A stretch of DNA of 64,000 bases from Planctomycetaceae bacterium (GTDB lineage Bacteria > Planctomycetota > Planctomycetia > Planctomycetales > Planctomycetaceae), in assembly GCA_029259845.1 (NCBI GenBank), contig JAJDEI010000299.1, positions 31,569 to 95,568 of the forward strand, read 5' to 3'. Each line of letters begins with the position of its first letter. The stretch's first letter is position 1. The notes below the pieces were generated by a model. That model searched no databases. It saw only the letters and a list, made by a program, of their open reading frames with translations, and was not told the origin of the DNA. Positions 36,012 through 44,564 of the stretch are shown one piece after another. The position numbers and the translations under genes are program-made.

Positions 36012-37913
36012 TTATCGGCTCGACGGCGAACCAGAGAAGACGGTAACCCGACCGGCATCCGCCGGCATTCGCAAGATCATGCCGGGTTTGAGGGTTTCCG
36101 GACTCTGCAGCCGGTCGTGGTTCAGCGCGAGGATTTCGGTCCAGCGAGATGCACGGGCCAGGTAGCGCTGAGCGATGCGGCTGAGCGTGTCATGCTTGCC
36201 GACCCGATAATGCGGGCGCCCGGCCGCATCGGAGAACAATCCGGGCTGTGCGGCTCCTGACGGGGATGCTGAGGTACCTCCTGCGGGAGAAACCAGGGCG
36301 TCCCGGTGTCCGGAGCGATGAAACAGGTCCGGGAAATTGGCTTCGAGCACCTCCGGCGGCGGGATGCGGAGACGGACGCCACGTCGCAGTTTGTTCGGAT
36401 GGGGCACGCGGCCATGATTGTAGCGGGCGAGCGCCGGAACGTATCGGGCGGTCCCATAGGCTTCCTGGGAAATCGACCACAGACTGTCGTTTCGCGCCAC
36501 TGTGACTTCCCGTTCGCCGACGACCGCCTGTGGCTTTGCCTGCGACGGAAAACCGGTACCGGCTTGTTGCCCGTCCGGCGACGAAGGAAACCCGAGCTCA
36601 GGTCCATGTGAGGCGATCGGATCATGATGCGGCACTGGTCTAAGATCCCAGTCGCTGTGAGCTGTCGAAAACGAATGCTCCGAGTGGCCGTGATGTGGGG
36701 GAAGTTCCGGCGCTGGCAATGCGTGGGGAGCCTCAGCCGTCTGAGGGTGGCTCCCGTCATCAAACGCCCAGTCCGAATGCGCCGTTTTCTGCCCGTCAGA
36801 CGGAGGTTCGGCTTCGGCAATGTTTCCAAACGGGTTCGCATCTCCCGTCGGGGCGGGCTCAGCCGGCGGAGAGTTTCCGTGGACGTGCGGGGCGTCATGC
36901 CCGAAGGGATCGTCGTGTGCAAACGGATCAGGTTCCATCTGCGACGGCGGTCCCTGTGACGGCCGCAGCGGCATGGCCAGGTCAGCCGACTGCAATGCGT
37001 GAGGCTCGTGCTGGTCGGCACCATTTTGTGGCTCGCCGTGTTGGGGGGCGTGGAATGCCTGTTCGTGGGCTTCCCCCGATCCAGCAAAGGGGCCGGCGGG
37101 ATCCGCAGGGGCATCATGTGCCAACTCGTGCGCGCCTCCAAAATCCCATGTTGCCTCACTGCGAGGCGCCGATTCCGGCGCGCCCGCCCGCGCGGGATCG
37201 TGCCGCAACGTTCCTGACGGTTCGTATTCAGCCGACGCCGGTGCCTCGTGGAAGAACGGATCCGCTTCGGCGATGTGTTCAGATGGCGCGTCGGCGATGT
37301 GCGGATGAGCCGGCTCCCCGAACGGAGACGGTTCGCTTTGGGCGGGCGGGCCGGCAGCTTCGATTCCGGAGGGCTCGCCCGAATCGGGCTCGGTGGCGAA
37401 GAGATCCACATTCGCATATCCGCCGGACGATGGGCCGGATGCCGCCGATGCAAAGGTGTTCTCGGCGCGCGTTGGTGTTGGTTCCGCGTGCGCCAACGTC
37501 GGCGCAGAGCGATCGGGAGGGGCGAATATCCCGCCCCGTTGGTCAGAGCCGGCCGCTGCCGTTCCGCCCGCCAGTTGCAACGACGATTCGGATTCCTGCC
37601 CGTCGTGCTTCGGATCACCGCTCTTGGGGTCGCCCGGCTTCGGGCCGCTGTCATGGCTCCCGTCTTGCGTTGGCCCATCAGCCATCGATTCGGGACCCGC
37701 CTTCTGGATGGACTGGTACTTCTGATAGAGCACGAAGCCGAACATGAGCAGCAGGCTGACCGCCAGAATGATGCCCAAACGCGGCTCGAGCACCTTCTCC
37801 TGTTTCTTCGAATTGAAGCCCCAGTCCGCATCCTTGTTCTGGTCGGCGGAAGAGTCGGATTTGGTCGGAGCCGGAGGCCGGCGCTCGGTCGTTGGGGAGG
37901 TCTTGCGTGTCAT
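36012..37913 (-). CDS. TM-anchored protein with two C-terminal LysM domains
   Basis: The 633-residue product has an N-terminal cytoplasmic segment, a TM helix (about 46-66, LGIILAVSLLLMFGFVLYQKY), a ~400-residue His/Pro/Asp/Ala-rich linker with repeats such as HDDPFGHDAP and HSDWAF, then two LysM modules. These are EREVTVARNDSLWSISQEAYGTARYVPALARYN and PHYRVGKHDTLSRIAQRYLARASRWTEILALNHDRLQ. LysM binds GlcNAc-containing glycans such as peptidoglycan, so it probably tethers the division complex to the wall. Its start overlaps the rsmH stop by 4 bases, which ties it to the dcw cluster. It occupies the position usual for other dcw genes. Confidence 0.88.
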   Translation of the reverse strand: MTRKTSPTTERRPPAPTKSDSSADQNKDADWGFNSKKQEKVLEPRLGIILAVSLLLMFGFVLYQKYQSIQKAGPESMADGPTQDGSHDSGPKPGDPKSGDPKHDGQESESSLQLAGGTAAAGSDQRGGIFAPPDRSAPTLAHAEPTPTRAENTFASAASGPSSGGYANVDLFATEPDSGEPSGIEAAGPPAQSEPSPFGEPAHPHIADAPSEHIAEADPFFHEAPASAEYEPSGTLRHDPARAGAPESAPRSEATWDFGGAHELAHDAPADPAGPFAGSGEAHEQAFHAPQHGEPQNGADQHEPHALQSADLAMPLRPSQGPPSQMEPDPFAHDDPFGHDAPHVHGNSPPAEPAPTGDANPFGNIAEAEPPSDGQKTAHSDWAFDDGSHPQTAEAPHALPAPELPPHHGHSEHSFSTAHSDWDLRPVPHHDPIASHGPELGFPSSPDGQQAGTGFPSQAKPQAVVGEREVTVARNDSLWSISQEAYGTARYVPALARYNHGRVPHPNKLRRGVRLRIPPPEVLEANFPDLFHRSGHRDALVSPAGGTSASPSGAAQPGLFSDAAGRPHYRVGKHDTLSRIAQRYLARASRWTEILALNHDRLQSPETLKPGMILRMPADAGRVTVFSGSPSSR

Positions 37914-38812
37914 GCTCGTACCGCCACTCGAAGTTTGGCTGATCGGGATCGCGGGTTTTGCCGTCTCTCGACCGACGAAGCGGTCACCGGTTTGGCGTTC
38001 ACCGGTTGCCAGACGGACTTATCGCGGAAGGCACGCTTGACGATGCGGTCTTCCAGGGAATGAAACGTGATGATGGCCGCCCGCCCGCCGGAGACCACCG
38101 CCTGAGGCAAGAGAACGTTGGCCAGTTGGGAGACCTGTTGCAGCTCGTTGTTGACGGCAATTCGCAGTGCTTGAAACACCAGCGTCGCCGGGTGCTTCGC
38201 GGCTCCGCGCCGGCGCGGGACCGCCTCGGTGACGAGGTCCGCCAGTTGCCGCGCTGTTTGCACGGGTGTCCGTCGCCGGCTCGTGACGATCGCTTCGGCG
38301 ATGCGTTCGCTGAATGGTTCTTCGCCATACTCCCGAAAAATGCGACAGAGTTCGTCAGCCGATGCTCCCTGAAGCAACTGAGCCGCCGTTTCGCCCGTGG
38401 AGACATCAAAGCGAAGGTCGAGAGGCCCTTCGGCATGAAAGCTGAATCCGCGGCTCTCGTCCGCCAACTGATCCGACGACAAACCAAGATCGGCCAGGAC
38501 GCGGTCAACGCCGGCGATTTGCTGTTCCGCCAGGATGTCGGGAAGTGCAACATAGCTGGAGTGCACCAGAATCGTGTCTTTTGTGGGGGCACCGAGTTCC
38601 TTGCCGGCGAACTGCAGCATCATCGGGTCCCGGTCAATTCCGATCAGGAGCCCGCCCGGTCGAATCTGTTCGAGAATCTGACGACTGTGACCCCCGGCTC
38701 CAACGGTCGCATCCACAACACACAAACCCGGCTCCAACGCCAAAAGCTCCCGAAGCTCGTGGGCCAGGACCGGTTGGTGAATGGCGGATTGGTCGCGTCG
38801 GGAAGGACGCAT
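37910..38812 (-). CDS. rsmH: 16S rRNA (cytosine-1402-N4)-methyltransferase RsmH
   Basis: SAM-dependent methyltransferase of the ribosomal small subunit (MraW). HQPVLAHELRELLALEPGLCVVDATVGAGGHS carries the SAM motif I (near residues 31-41), followed by GIDRDPMMLQFAGKEL, LADLGLSSDQLADESRGFSF with the conserved DLGxSSxQ motif, and LDLRFD. The C-terminal TFHSLEDRIVKRAFR is diagnostic. The length of 300 residues is normal. The ATG at 38812 (MRPSRRDQSAIHQPV) was chosen over the longer ORF start at 39046, which reaches back into the intergenic terminator region. Confidence 0.95.
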   Translation of the reverse strand: MRPSRRDQSAIHQPVLAHELRELLALEPGLCVVDATVGAGGHSRQILEQIRPGGLLIGIDRDPMMLQFAGKELGAPTKDTILVHSSYVALPDILAEQQIAGVDRVLADLGLSSDQLADESRGFSFHAEGPLDLRFDVSTGETAAQLLQGASADELCRIFREYGEEPFSERIAEAIVTSRRRTPVQTARQLADLVTEAVPRRRGAAKHPATLVFQALRIAVNNELQQVSQLANVLLPQAVVSGGRAAIITFHSLEDRIVKRAFRDKSVWQPVNAKPVTASSVERRQNPRSRSAKLRVAVRA

Positions 38813-39085
38813 GGGATAGGATTCTGCCCGCGAAACGGAGGCCGAAAACAAAGGCGTTTCACGAGCCGTCGCCGGAAAGCAGCTCAGCCTCATCGGATTG
38901 GCTTGGGGGATTTCCGGAACGAGTTTCCTCGCTGAGAAGGTCGGCACGGACGACTGTCGGCCATGTAACCCTGCCAGCCAGCAACCACGATGCTCGCTCA
39001 GAACGCACGTCGTCTGTCGAAGGTTGCACATCGGGCCCGCATCCAACCGGGGTTTCTAGCGGGAAAGCGGTGCCAGGAAAAGATC

Positions 39086-39140
39086 AAAAAGCCGTTCGCC
39101 TCGCAGCAGACTCCATTCCGCCTAGTGCGAGGCGAACGGC
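39086..39140 (-). terminator. Intrinsic terminator downstream of mraZ, before rsmH
   Basis: Read on the minus strand, the 14-bp arm GCCGTTCGCCTCGC is followed by a 22-base loop, its inverted copy GCGAGGCGAACGGC, and then TTTTTGAT. It lies 132 bases beyond the mraZ stop and about 275 bases before rsmH, within a 459-base gap that has no other gene. It would separate mraZ mRNA from the rest of the cluster, or act as an attenuator. Confidence 0.85.
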
Positions 39141-39271
39141 GGCAATCGGCAGGGCAACGCCGATCGCCAACGCAAGCCGGTCATCCTGACCGTCATCTCC
39201 GCGAGCCCGGCAGCCAGCGGAAGTCCCGTGTCATCAATTGGTTAGAACTGTTCTTTGAGTGCAAGCAGCCC

Positions 39272-39709
39272 TCATCCAAACGCTTCATTCGCCATCTTGT
39301 CGAACTCATCACCATACTGTTCGAGGAACCGGTTCCAGCGGGCACGCTCCCAGATTTCAACGTGATCGTGGACCCCCAACAGGACCACCTCCTGGTCGAC
39401 CCCGGCAAAGGCCATCAGTCGTTCCGGCAGCCGGATACGCCCCTGCGCGTCCAACTCGACCTGCTCCGCTTGCGAATAGTACAATCGTTGATAGTTGCGA
39501 ACGGTGGCGAGATGGGACGACAACTGCTCCAGCTTCTCAGCACGCCGCGAGAATTCGCTCGGAGAATACAGCGTGAGGGCCCGATCCGTCTCCGGTGCCA
39601 CGAACAGCATGGGCTCCTTCTCGGCCAGCAGTCCGTCGCGCAGCTTTTTGGGGACCGCCAGCCGCTGTTTTTCGTCAAGCGTCCTGTGATAAGTCCCGGT
39701 CAGAGACAT
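39272..39709 (-). CDS. mraZ: Transcriptional regulator MraZ
   Basis: DNA-binding regulator of the division/cell-wall cluster, 145 residues with two SpoVT/AbrB-like MraZ repeats: SLTGTYHRTLDEKQRLAVPKKLRDGL and QVELDAQGRIRLPERLMAFAGVDQEVVLLGVHDHVEIWERARWNRF. D-x-K/Q-x-R-x-x-(V/L)-P motifs in each half match the family. It is the first gene of the cluster and has matching boxes upstream, consistent with autoregulation. In other bacteria MraZ binds repeats of TGGGN in its own promoter. Confidence 0.95.
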   Translation of the reverse strand: MSLTGTYHRTLDEKQRLAVPKKLRDGLLAEKEPMLFVAPETDRALTLYSPSEFSRRAEKLEQLSSHLATVRNYQRLYYSQAEQVELDAQGRIRLPERLMAFAGVDQEVVLLGVHDHVEIWERARWNRFLEQYGDEFDKMANEAFG

Positions 39710-39755
39710 ACTTGTGTCTCAAGAAGATGCTTGGGTCCTGGGTCAATGCGGATTC

Positions 39756-39790
39756 CACCACCTTTCCCCATTCATCACCACACGGCCCCA
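39756..39790 (-). promoter_or_regulatory. MraZ operator: four TGGKG boxes at 10-bp period
   Basis: On the minus strand TGGGG (39786-39790), TGGTG (39776-39780), TGGGG (39766-39770) and TGGTG (39756-39760) occur with exact 10-bp spacing, starting 47 bases before the mraZ start codon. This matches the known MraZ binding pattern of TGGGN repeats separated by five bases. Confidence 0.88.
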
Positions 39791-40438
39791 AAAATAGCAG
39801 CCGCACCCCAGCCGTCAAGAAAGAATCAGACCGCTTTTTCACCCCGGCGGACTCCGATAACCACAGGTTGTGAGCCTGACTGGAATTGGGGCGTCCAGAA
39901 ATATTTCCGGGTGACTCCGCCGCAGCATCCACCGGGGCGTGCCTGGCGACCAGAGCGGTGTTCGCTTGGGGCTCGCCGCTGACGATGCCAGAAATCAGGG
40001 ATTCCAATGGTGTCACCAAGAGAACGAGACGGTCGAGTCGCACCCTTTTCGCCCCAGTCGTCGACCGTCGGGCAGCAGTGCGCCAGGGCAAACGTTCTGT
40101 AGAAGTTGGGGCGTCTTACCGGCGTCGACCGTCGCCGTTGGTTCCGGCCGAACCCCAATCCGTGATTCCTGTTAACCCGCGTGTCTCGTTGCGCCCATTC
40201 TCTTTGGCGATTTTGGTCGCCGGGCGTCGTCGGATTGGTTGGGGTTTTGGTGTCTCGACGGGGCGGTGAGCCGGGAGCGGTGCGGGGGCGGATCAAGTCG
40301 TCCGAATGGGCAGGGCAGATTGTGAAGCAGAGGGGCGCTCCGCCGAAAGCGGTGGCGACCGCTGCTGCTGGAGGTTGAGCAGGATCCGCCCGAACAGTTC
40401 CTGAAACGGATACGACTCGGAGAGCCAGGTAGTAGGTC
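39791..40438. other. Intergenic with dispersed repeat copy C
   Basis: No gene is recognised between the mraZ operator and the IS110 remnant. At 40090-40175 the stretch contains an inverted copy of the repeat at 30562-30690 (core GTCGACCGTCGCCGTTGG, 40125-40142). A short GAGCCAGGTAG (40422-40432) is matched inverted at 41571-41581, where the truncated cyclase begins. Confidence 0.55.
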
Positions 40439-40520
40439 AGGCTCCACCGGACGATCCGATGCTGTGATCAAGCGGCCAGACAGCGTTCGTGCGTCTGAGC
40501 CATCTCGTCCGGTGGAGCCT
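40439..40520. repeat. 82-bp stem-loop upstream of the IS110 remnant
   Basis: AGGCTCCACCGGACGA (40439-40454) and its perfect inverted copy (40505-40520) flank a 50-base loop. It lies in the non-coding left flank of the transposase remnant, the place where IS110 elements carry their bridge RNA, though I see no proof that this is one. Confidence 0.6.
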
Positions 40521-40789
40521 GGCTTTGTCTCTTGCGATGACTCCCTTTGGGGGAGGGCTTTGGGGAGAAAGTGGCCGGCGGGGTGCCGGCGTTTACGGGC
40601 ACCGCGGCGGCTGGGCGGGAGATCGTCCGGCCCTCGGCCATGAAGACCGCAACGTCGCCTGATCCCCGCCCGTCTTTTCGTGCTCAACCCGAACAGTCGC
40701 CTGAGCGGTGTTACCGACCACACCAGCTCGCATTGAAAAGGTCGGGTCCCGCATGAGTCAGTCGAACAATTCGGACGTCGGACAGCACC

Positions 40790-41359
40790 GTGTGTGTGGG
40801 AATCGATGTCTCCCCGCACAAACTCGATGTGGCCGTCAGTGGACAGGACGGCGGACGCACCGTCCCGTACACCAAGGCCGGACTGCGGCGGGTGCTTTCA
40901 CTCGTCAAGCAGTCCGAGGCCGCGCTCGTTTGCCGGGAAGCGACCGGCGGACTCGAACGGGCGCGCGTCGGTTTTCTGCAAGCCCACGGCATCGACGTAG
41001 CGGTCGCCAACCCCCGGCCAATCCGGGACTTGACCCGCGCCATGGGGCCCGCGCGCTGGGCCGGCCCGCCAAAACCGATGCTATCGATGCCCACACCATC
41101 GCGCCGTTCGGCCAGCTGATGCAGCCGCGGATCACGCCGCCATCGCACCATCGGCGGCGGCTGCGGCCCTGTGAAGACGGCCCTGTTCCTGCCGACGCTC
41201 GTCGCCACGCAACACAATCCGGTCATCCGCGCCTTCTACCGGCGGCTGCGGCGCCGCCAGCAAACCGAAGATGCTGGCCCTCATCGCCGCCATCCGCAAG
41301 CTGCTGTGCATCCTCAACAGCATGCTCAGAGAACAGACCCCCTGGCGACCGACGAGTGA
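40790..41359 (+). pseudogene. IS110-family transposase, frameshifted and internally deleted
   Basis: The N-terminal part, from a GTG at 40790 (VCVGIDVSPHKLDVAVSGQDGGRT...EAALVCREATGGLE), is the RuvC-like DEDD domain start of IS110 transposases. At about 41040 the frame shifts; KTDAIDAHTIA follows in another frame. From about 41170, KTALFLPTLVATQHNPVIRAFYRRL and, after another shift, MLALIAAIRKLLCILNSMLREQTPW match the C-terminal Transposase_20 domain with its catalytic-Ser region missing. About 100 middle residues are deleted. The element cannot be active. Confidence 0.85.
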
Positions 41360-41476
41360 GGCGTTCTCCTGAGTCCGCCCGGGGACACGCAAGCCGGCTC
41401 TGCTGAGGAGCGGGCACCGCCCCACGGGTGGTCCGCCCAGGGAGAACCAGGTCCGGACGGGAGAACCCCCGATCCG

Positions 41477-41510
41477 GGGCTCCGGCGACCAACCTCCCGG
41501 AGCCCTTTCT
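41477..41510 (+). terminator. Probable intrinsic terminator after the IS110 remnant
   Basis: GGGCTCCGG (41477-41485) and CCGGAGCCC (41497-41505) form a 9-bp stem followed by TTTCT. It may be the element's own right-end terminator. Confidence 0.6.
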
Positions 41511-41539
41511 TCTCTTGTCCGGCCGCCCCCCAAAAAACC

Positions 41540-41842
41540 TCACCAAAACCCTTGCAATCCAAGACAGCCGCTACCTGGCTCATCATTCGAAACGACCTGA
41601 TTGGACCCCGACGGCCGCCCGGGGATTGTCAGGCGGAAGTGCCGCTTGCCGGGGATCGGCATGCCATGTTCGTAAATCCGCCCGAGTTGATAGGTTCGTC
41701 CCGAGGTCACGAGGCTGGCGGCGCGGATGACCTTCGCGAGAGTGATCCAATTTGTCGCCTCCTGTTGATCGTCGGCCCCAAATTCCGAAGGCCTGGACGT
41801 CTCACCGATTGGATGGCCGACAGGTTGCTTGGACTCGCTCAT
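41540..41842 (-). pseudogene. Truncated cyclase-family (kynurenine-formamidase-like) gene
   Basis: The first ~88 residues after the ATG at 41842 (MSESKQPVG...ATNWITLAKVIRAASLVTSGRTYQLGRIYEHGMPIPGKRHFRLTIPG...NQVVSNDE) match the N-terminus of metal-dependent cyclase/hydrolase proteins, which are normally about 300 residues long. Homology stops at 41579, exactly where an 11-bp sequence (CTACCTGGCTC, 41571-41581) shared with the other edge of the IS110 remnant begins. The metal-binding HxGTHxD segment is missing, so the product is inactive. Confidence 0.75.
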
Positions 41843-41950
41843 CGCCCACGGCGAAACGGCGGCAATAACGACCCGGGCACAACGCCCAGGATCACCTTCC
41901 CCCATCCTTCAACAGGAAACGATTGGCTCATGACGACGGCTCGCATTCGG

Positions 41951-42074
41951 TTGAAGTTTCAACAGACGGCGTCGCACCGACGTCGGCTGTCGCCGTTGGC
42001 TCCGGGCTAACGCCCATCCATGATTCCTGTTCGCCAGCAGGCTATGCGGACGGCGAATCGCCGACAATCCTCCA
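41951..42074. repeat. Dispersed repeat, copy B
   Basis: Read on the minus strand, this contains GGATTGTCGGCGATTCGCCG, AATCATGGATGGGC and GAGCCAACGGCGACAGCCGA in the same order and spacing as copy A at 30562. It fills most of the 329-base gap 41843-42171, where no gene is seen. Confidence 0.65.
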
Positions 42075-42171
42075 TCGCGACCAAACGTTTGCCCCGGACA
42101 GGCCCTTCCCGTGCGGATGCCGCCGCCGATTGGCGGTGGCCTGTTTCTCCGCGCCGTCCGAGCCGCGCCCG

Positions 42172-42936
42172 TTACCGCAGGCTGACGACCAGTTCGCGGG
42201 CGACGCCGCGCATGTCCATTTCGAACTCGATGTTCCGCACCGGCGGACGTGTGTAGAACCAATGGATGCCCACGCGGGCCGCTGCGGGGAGCGTCGGGAG
42301 GACGACCTCTGCGAGCGCCCGGTGGACCGGGTGAGCACAATAGACGTCGATCGCCGTCAACAGGCTCTCGTCAACCCCGAGCCCGGCGAGTCGATCGCTC
42401 ATGATCTGCACCACGCAGTTCGCTTTCTCGATCACCGCCTCTTCGCTTGTTTCACCCAGGCGGACGATCTGGTCCTCTTCCAGTCCTCCGTCTCTCAACT
42501 CGCCGCCTCCTGCGACCACGAACGTGGAACGCCGCGCCTCACTTGGTTCGGTATAGGAGAATCCGTAAAGGACCGTGTCGCTCGGCGGACGCTCCACCGG
42601 TGAGACGTTGGTGCGGGCGAGGGGATTCATGCCGTCGACGAGCATGTCCCATTCGTCGAGAACCGCATGGTACTGCGTGTTGAATGCCAGGAAGCCGTCC
42701 AACGAGTGCGGCTCCGGGCAGCGTAGCTCGACGCCGCACAGGCAGTGACGCGACCGGCCAATCCCTTCCAGATAACGTCTCGCCGAATCGAGTCCCCGGT
42801 TCCACGGCAGCGACCGCTCCAGCGCGACGTGCACGATTTCCCAACCGGAGTCAGCGACCACTCCGGACGAGTACGGGTCGATGGCCGGCAGAAAGTGATA
42901 CGCGCCGTTGGGATTCGCCTTGAGCGGTGTGGCCAT
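42172..42936 (-). CDS. Hypothetical protein with RidA/YjgF-like C-terminal half
   Basis: The 254-residue cytoplasmic protein has an unassigned N-terminal half (HFLPAIDPYSSGVVADSGWEIVHVALER...). The C-terminal half resembles a RidA-type domain: STFVVAGGGELRDGG, GETSEEAVIEKANCVVQIMSDRLAGLGVDESLLTAIDVYCAHPVH and a final beta strand VRNIEFEMDMRG. RidA proteins are imine deaminases, but the critical Arg is not visible in the expected place, so enzymatic activity is uncertain. It lies 79 bases downstream of the DUF1501 gene and may share its transcript. Confidence 0.72.
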   Translation of the reverse strand: MATPLKANPNGAYHFLPAIDPYSSGVVADSGWEIVHVALERSLPWNRGLDSARRYLEGIGRSRHCLCGVELRCPEPHSLDGFLAFNTQYHAVLDEWDMLVDGMNPLARTNVSPVERPPSDTVLYGFSYTEPSEARRSTFVVAGGGELRDGGLEEDQIVRLGETSEEAVIEKANCVVQIMSDRLAGLGVDESLLTAIDVYCAHPVHRALAEVVLPTLPAAARVGIHWFYTRPPVRNIEFEMDMRGVARELVVSLR

Positions 42937-43015
42937 CGCGAGCTGTGTTCCTCTTGAGTCAAACAGTGATGTCGCCCCTCAACCGACCGGAGGACTGTCT
43001 CGGAACCGATCGGCA

Positions 43016-44440
43016 TCAGGCGATCACATCCAATACCGGGTCGCCACCGTGGGCGATCGGAACCGGGCGGCCCAGACGATCGGGAACCGTCATGTGCGGG
43101 TCAATCCCCAGCAGCCGATAGACCGTCGCGACAAAATCGGCGACCGGAACCGGATCCTGCTCCGGATACGCCGCCTGTTTGTCGGTCGTGCCATGCACGT
43201 GTCCCGCTTTCACACCGCCGCCGGTCATCAGGCTGAAGCCGCACTGCGGCCAATGGTCGCGACCGGCCCGGCTGTTGACCTTCGGCGAGCGGCCCATCTC
43301 CCCCATCACAATCACGAGCGTCGTCTCCAGCAGGCCGCGGTCTTCGAGATCCTGGATGAGCGCCGGAAAAACTTCATTGAGCAGCGGCAGGTTCATGTCC
43401 TTCAACATGCCGAAATTGTTCTGATGCATGTCGTAGGCGTGGCCGTAGTGCCGGAATATCTCCTGATGCACACTGATGAACGGCACGCCGCTTTCGACGA
43501 GCCGGCGGGACACGAGCAGGCTCGCGCCGAACAGGTTCCGACCGTAGCGATCCCGGGTTGCGTCGGATTCCAACGACAGATCGAACGCCTCTCGCGTGCG
43601 GCTGGACGTGAGCAGCGAAAACGCCCGCTGCTGAAACCGGTCCAGCGAGTCGAGTGAGCCGGATCGGTGCGCGTCTTCAAATTGCCGGTCGAGTTGCTCC
43701 AGCACCGACCGGCGGCGGTCCAGACGATGCACGGACATCTGCGGCACGGCGTCCAAAGCCCGCATCACCGGCTCTCCCAGCGGCATGACCGGATCGTAGT
43801 ACTTAGTTTTCGGTTCGCGCTCGAACGTCGGATCACAGACGCTGAACAGCGGGTCGTGCTGACGGCCAAGGAAGCCGCCGTACGGTCCGCCCCGGCGATA
43901 ACTTTCTCCCGACCCGGGATAACAGGGCATGCAGACTGAGGCGGGACGGTCCGGCGGCGCCAGTCCCAGGTAGCTGCAAATCGCCCCGATATCCGGCGGA
44001 TCAGTCGGCTGGGCCTGAAGCTGCGGGTTTCCGCCAGTGAAACCCGTCATGATCGCCAGCGGGTCGTGGCTGTTGTAGCTGTGGGTGATCGTGCGGATCA
44101 GCGTCGAGCGGTGCATCCACTTGGCGACGTCCGGCAGATGTTCGCAGATGTCCAACCCCGGCACCGACGTGGCGATGGGATCGAACTCCCCGCGAATCTC
44201 CCTTGGCGCCTGCGGCTTCAGGTCGAACATATCCTGATGGCTCGGCCCGCCCAGCAGGTTGAACAGGATGACGGACTTGGCTGGCCCGCCCGTGGGCAAC
44301 GCCGCGGTATCGCGCGCCTGCAACAGTCTCGGCAGCCCCATGCCGGAAAACAGCGATAGCGCCCCGACTTGCATCAAGTCCCGGCGTGTGAGGCCGTCGC
44401 ACATCCGCGTTTTATGGCCGAGTACACGAATCACTGCCAT
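43016..44440 (-). CDS. DUF1501 domain protein (twin-arginine-like leader)
   Basis: A planctomycete-abundant secreted or periplasmic family. The N-terminus has CDGLTRRDLMQVGALSLFSGMGLPRLLQA, a Tat-type leader with an RRDL motif. The body shows alkaline-phosphatase-superfamily patterns: KSVILFNLLGGPSHQDMFDLKP, LIRTITHSYNSHDPLAIMTGF and VIVMGEMGRSPKVNSRAGRDHWPQCGFSLMTGGG, with metal-binding Asp/His. The family is usually paired with a DUF1549/DUF1553 protein, which is absent here. The start at 44440 has AGGAG about 8 bases upstream. The substrate is unknown; a sulfatase or phosphatase-like role is possible. Confidence 0.9.
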   Translation of the reverse strand: MAVIRVLGHKTRMCDGLTRRDLMQVGALSLFSGMGLPRLLQARDTAALPTGGPAKSVILFNLLGGPSHQDMFDLKPQAPREIRGEFDPIATSVPGLDICEHLPDVAKWMHRSTLIRTITHSYNSHDPLAIMTGFTGGNPQLQAQPTDPPDIGAICSYLGLAPPDRPASVCMPCYPGSGESYRRGGPYGGFLGRQHDPLFSVCDPTFEREPKTKYYDPVMPLGEPVMRALDAVPQMSVHRLDRRRSVLEQLDRQFEDAHRSGSLDSLDRFQQRAFSLLTSSRTREAFDLSLESDATRDRYGRNLFGASLLVSRRLVESGVPFISVHQEIFRHYGHAYDMHQNNFGMLKDMNLPLLNEVFPALIQDLEDRGLLETTLVIVMGEMGRSPKVNSRAGRDHWPQCGFSLMTGGGVKAGHVHGTTDKQAAYPEQDPVPVADFVATVYRLLGIDPHMTVPDRLGRPVPIAHGGDPVLDVIA

Positions 44441-44564
44441 CTGCCCGCTCCTGCAAAGACCGGAGACCCCTCAGCCGTTGCAGCATACATCGGGCACGTG
44501 CGTGAGACCATCCTGAACCGCCAGGGCGGGATTGCAAGGCGGAGGTATGGCGGAATCCGACGAC

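Noticed and set aside
40790..41359. Active IS110 element
   Set aside because: At least two frameshifts and a deletion of the central and catalytic-Ser region.
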